Below are positions 9,129-10,761 of a stretch of DNA of 10,761 nucleotides, piece by piece. The notes beneath the pieces were generated by a model. That model had not been told where the DNA came from and ran no database searches. It saw only the letters and a program-made list of their open reading frames with translations. Positions within the stretch are counted from its first letter, which is position 1; each line of letters begins with the position of its first letter. Both the position numbers and the translations under genes were made by a program. This DNA comes from Bacteroidales bacterium Bact_07 (GTDB taxonomy: Bacteria; Bacteroidota; Bacteroidia; Bacteroidales; Tenuifilaceae), in NCBI GenBank assembly GCA_001603415.1, contig LUYY01000045.1, positions 1 through 10,761 on the forward strand. The letters run 5' to 3'.

Positions 9129-9159
9129 TTGACATTGATGCCAATTCGGCGTAAGTTTG
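9129..9159 (+). promoter_or_regulatory. Bacteroidota-type promoter for the beta-barrel gene
   Basis: The -33 element TTG (9129-9131) and a perfect -7 element TAAGTTTG (9152-9159, consensus TAnnTTTG) are 20 nt apart, as expected for the Bacteroidota primary sigma factor. The start of transcription would fall at about 9164-9168, giving a leader of only 15-20 nt before ATG 9183. No Shine-Dalgarno is present. The exact -7 match makes this the best promoter in the window. Confidence 0.55.
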
Positions 9160-9176
9160 ATTTAAACTCAAACTTA
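9152..9176. repeat. 9-bp perfect inverted repeat over the -7 box and start site
   Basis: TAAGTTTGA (9152-9160) and TCAAACTTA (9168-9176) are exact reverse complements around a 7-nt centre TTTAAAC. The left arm contains the whole -7 element and the right arm ends 6 nt before the start codon at 9183. This could be an operator for a dimeric repressor. As RNA, only the right arm would be in a short leader, so a hairpin acting on translation fits only if transcription starts upstream. Chance is possible in AT-rich DNA. Confidence 0.5.
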
Positions 9177-9182
9177 GCATCC

Positions 9183-9902
9183 ATGAAAAAGCTAATTTTC
9201 TCTCTATTGATGCTTCTATTGGCCTTCAGCCTTAGAGCACAGGAAGAAACTTCATCTAAAAATGATATCGGCCTTGATTTGCGTATCGATATGGTTAGCC
9301 GTTACCTTTGGCGTGGACTTTTGCTCGACAACAATCCATGCATTCAGCCTGACCTGTCGGTAAGCATGGGTAATTTTACCATAGGAAGTTGGGCTTCGTA
9401 TGGCTACAATAGCAACTTTCCCGAAATTGACCTTTACCTAACCTACGAACTTGGTCCGCTCTCATTCACAATTTTCGATTACTATAACGAGGACGAGACC
9501 GATTTACCGTCAATCAAATATTTCACATGGGATCGTGAAATAACCAGCCATGCCCTTGAGGGCACCATTGCCTGGAATGGAACCGAAAGCTTTCCGCTTA
9601 GGGTATTGGCTGCCACATTCTTTTACGGAAACGATCGGGATGCCGATGGCAAGCAATACTACTCAACCTACTTTGAATTAGGCTATCCTTTCAGCCTAAA
9701 CGATTATTCGTTAGAGCTCTTTCTTGGCGCCACACCAGCAAAAGGACTTTATAACAATACAGCAAATGTTGTAAACATTGGCATTACTGCCAGTAAAGAA
9801 ATTAAGTTTACTGAAAATTTCACATTACCAATAAAAGGTTCTTTTGTAGTTAATCCGGCTCAAGAAAACGTGTTTTTTGTAGTTGGCATTACATTGCAGT
9901 AA
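9183..9902 (+). CDS. Exported outer-membrane beta-barrel protein (TorF-like)
   Basis: A 239-aa protein; the ATG at 9183 is chosen because it begins a good Sec signal peptide (MKKLIFSLLMLLLAFSLRAQ, cleavage after about residue 20). An in-frame TTG at 9129 would put 18 extra residues before it and lies in the promoter. The mature part is rich in alternating polar and aromatic/hydrophobic residues, for example the strands around FTIGSWASYGY, IDLYLTYELG and FTIFDYY, with acidic loops, and ends in a hydrophobic strand (VFFVVGITLQ). That pattern and the early SRYLWRGLLLDNNPCIQPDLS-like block recall the TorF/TIGR02001 putative porins. Its cargo, if any, is unknown. A single Cys lies in the early block. 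It has its own promoter at 9129-9159 and its own terminator at 9920-9946, so it is probably a single-gene unit. Barrel type is more certain than the TorF assignment. Confidence 0.75.
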   Translation: MKKLIFSLLMLLLAFSLRAQEETSSKNDIGLDLRIDMVSRYLWRGLLLDNNPCIQPDLSVSMGNFTIGSWASYGYNSNFPEIDLYLTYELGPLSFTIFDYYNEDETDLPSIKYFTWDREITSHALEGTIAWNGTESFPLRVLAATFFYGNDRDADGKQYYSTYFELGYPFSLNDYSLELFLGATPAKGLYNNTANVVNIGITASKEIKFTENFTLPIKGSFVVNPAQENVFFVVGITLQ

Positions 9903-9919
9903 AAAACATACCAAATTAG

Positions 9920-9946
9920 AAAGCCACCGAAACAGGTGGCTTTTTT
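9920..9946. terminator. Intrinsic terminator between convergent genes
   Basis: A perfect 9-bp stem, AAAGCCACC (9920-9928) with GGTGGCTTT (9935-9943), closes a 6-nt loop and is followed by six T (9941-9946) on the plus strand. It begins 17 nt after the barrel stop. On the minus strand it lies 19 nt past the nitroreductase stop and is followed by an interrupted T-run (TTTCTAATTT), so it may serve both genes, better for the plus one. Confidence 0.9.
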
Positions 9947-9965
9947 AATTGAATAATCTTTGGCG

Positions 9966-10517
9966 CTATAGAATCCTAAGCACCTTTTCAATTTCCAACC
10001 TTGACCTTGGCGATAATTCCCTTTGCTTGTTTTGTGGGCTCAAGTTGTCCACTTTCCCGGGCTTACCCAATGCAGTTACCGCGCCTATCTCAAAACTATC
10101 ATCAAGTTCCAGAATCTTTCTGATTTCGTTATGGTTAAAACCACCCATCATATGCGTCACATAACCCATTGATTGTGCTTGCAGCAAAAACATTGCGGTT
10201 GCCATACCCAAATCGTGTAGGGCATAGTAATTATTCCCTTCAACTTTTGTATAATTTTTCCGTGCAGCGGAAACCACTAAAGCCCCGGCATTCTTAGCCC
10301 AATCCTGATTGCCGGGAGCCAAAGTGTTGAGCACCCTATTGAATGCCTCCGTGTTAATTCGGTTTGCAACAACGAACAACCACGGTTGTTCGTTATATGC
10401 CGATGGAGCTAAGGAGGCTGCTCTAAATATTTGAAGCAGATGATCCTGCGGAATTGATTCAGGGCTAAAGGCCATAGCGCTTCGGCGTTGCTGAATTGAT
10501 GGTATGATCTCGTTCAT
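9966..10517 (-). CDS. Nitroreductase-family FMN oxidoreductase
   Basis: A 183-aa flavoprotein of the nitroreductase superfamily, probably cytosolic, FMN-bound, dimeric and NAD(P)H-dependent; the substrate cannot be told from sequence. N-terminal RRSAMAFSP at 11-19 is the FMN-phosphate block; the usual RRSxRxF arginine is Met15 here. SAYNEQPWLFVV at 39-50 is the second flavin block, and HDLGMATAMFLLQAQSMGY near 101-119 is the helix typical of the fold, followed by a glycine-rich MMGGF loop. Length is near the lower end of the usual 170-220. The start at 10517 (reverse strand) is the ATG directly before the conserved block. It converges on the barrel gene, and its upstream side faces the gene-free 244 nt; I saw no good TAnnTTTG box for it. 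Confidence 0.85.
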   Translation of the reverse strand: MNEIIPSIQQRRSAMAFSPESIPQDHLLQIFRAASLAPSAYNEQPWLFVVANRINTEAFNRVLNTLAPGNQDWAKNAGALVVSAARKNYTKVEGNNYYALHDLGMATAMFLLQAQSMGYVTHMMGGFNHNEIRKILELDDSFEIGAVTALGKPGKVDNLSPQNKQRELSPRSRLEIEKVLRIL

Positions 10518-10761
10518 TTATCGTTAAAGTTTAAATTACTTGTGAAATTAACAAGGTAAAAGCAAATTAGTTTAATAAAAAATCCCAAATTGCGTCAGCA
10601 ATCAAGCGGGTTGCTACAACACAAATATTGATTTCCCTTAATTCAGAACTTAAAAAGAACTTTAACTATTTGTAATTACTATTGTTTTCAAACGTTTGCC
10701 GATTTATGTTTCTTAACATATTTTACTACTGTTACTAACCCTTTGAAATTTGGCTAACAAT
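10518..10761. other. Intergenic region upstream of the nitroreductase
   Basis: AT-rich stretch with no coding frame of note and no RNA gene that I recognise. It holds the leader of the minus-strand nitroreductase, an imperfect inverted repeat AGCAATC / GGTTGCT (10597-10603 with 10609-10615, one G-T pair), and the possible rightward promoter at 10682-10712. A gene to the right of the window probably begins just outside it. Confidence 0.6.
10682..10712 (+). promoter_or_regulatory. Possible rightward promoter with a palindrome in its spacer
   Basis: TTG at 10682-10684 and TATGTTTC at 10705-10712 (seven of eight matches if the two free positions are counted, last G replaced by C) are 20 nt apart, the same spacing as the promoter at 9129-9159. 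Between them lies the perfect 10-bp palindrome CAAACGTTTG (10689-10698), whose AACGTT core is like LacI/PurR-type operators. The target gene would lie outside the window. Confidence 0.3.

Noticed and set aside
1..10761. A defence island or mobile element built around the helicase and nuclease genes
   Set aside because: Both proteins match housekeeping AddA/AddB motif for motif; no integrase, transposase, restriction, toxin or CRISPR genes or flanking repeats are seen, and codon use is uniform.

Overview
This window most likely comes from a Bacteroidota chromosome of the Bacteroidales/Marinilabiliales type, though the exact genus cannot be read from it. The signs are AddA/AddB proteins of the Bacteroidota kind, a TlpA-like lipoprotein with a long N-terminal region, A-rich leaders without Shine-Dalgarno sequences before most starts, and a TTG / TAnnTTTG promoter. 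All genes share similar moderate-GC codon use, and I see no insertion sequence, integrase, tRNA, rRNA or CRISPR array. It reads as ordinary core chromosome.

Layout, left to right. Positions 1-3171 (+) hold addA, missing only its extreme N-terminus: the Walker A motif is encoded at 7-30. Positions 3237-4622 (+) encode a thioredoxin-fold (TlpA/ResA-like) lipoprotein, closed by a strong intrinsic terminator at 4641-4666. A second run on the same strand follows: a YhcC/YtqA-type radical SAM protein (4712-5668), a small exported VirK-like protein (5755-6234) and addB (6244-9084), which starts 9 nt after the VirK-like stop. Next is an exported beta-barrel protein (9183-9902) with its own recognisable promoter at 9129-9159, overlapped by a 9-bp inverted repeat. 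A nitroreductase-family flavoprotein (9966-10517, -) converges on it, with a hairpin terminator at 9920-9946 between them. The last 244 nt hold no gene, but contain a possible rightward promoter with a palindrome in its spacer.

How the genes work together: AddA and AddB should form the helicase-nuclease that resects double-strand breaks for RecA. Both nuclease sites look intact, and AddB keeps the four cysteines of its iron-sulfur cluster but has no Walker A. The two subunits are split by three genes of other function and by a strong terminator, so they are probably made from separate transcripts. The TlpA-like, VirK-like and barrel proteins act in the envelope. The radical SAM protein is probably a tRNA-modification-type enzyme and the nitroreductase a cytosolic flavin enzyme. 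I found no clear new multi-gene system; the best leads are the split addA/addB arrangement with the tight VirK-like/addB junction and the two promoter-palindrome arrangements.
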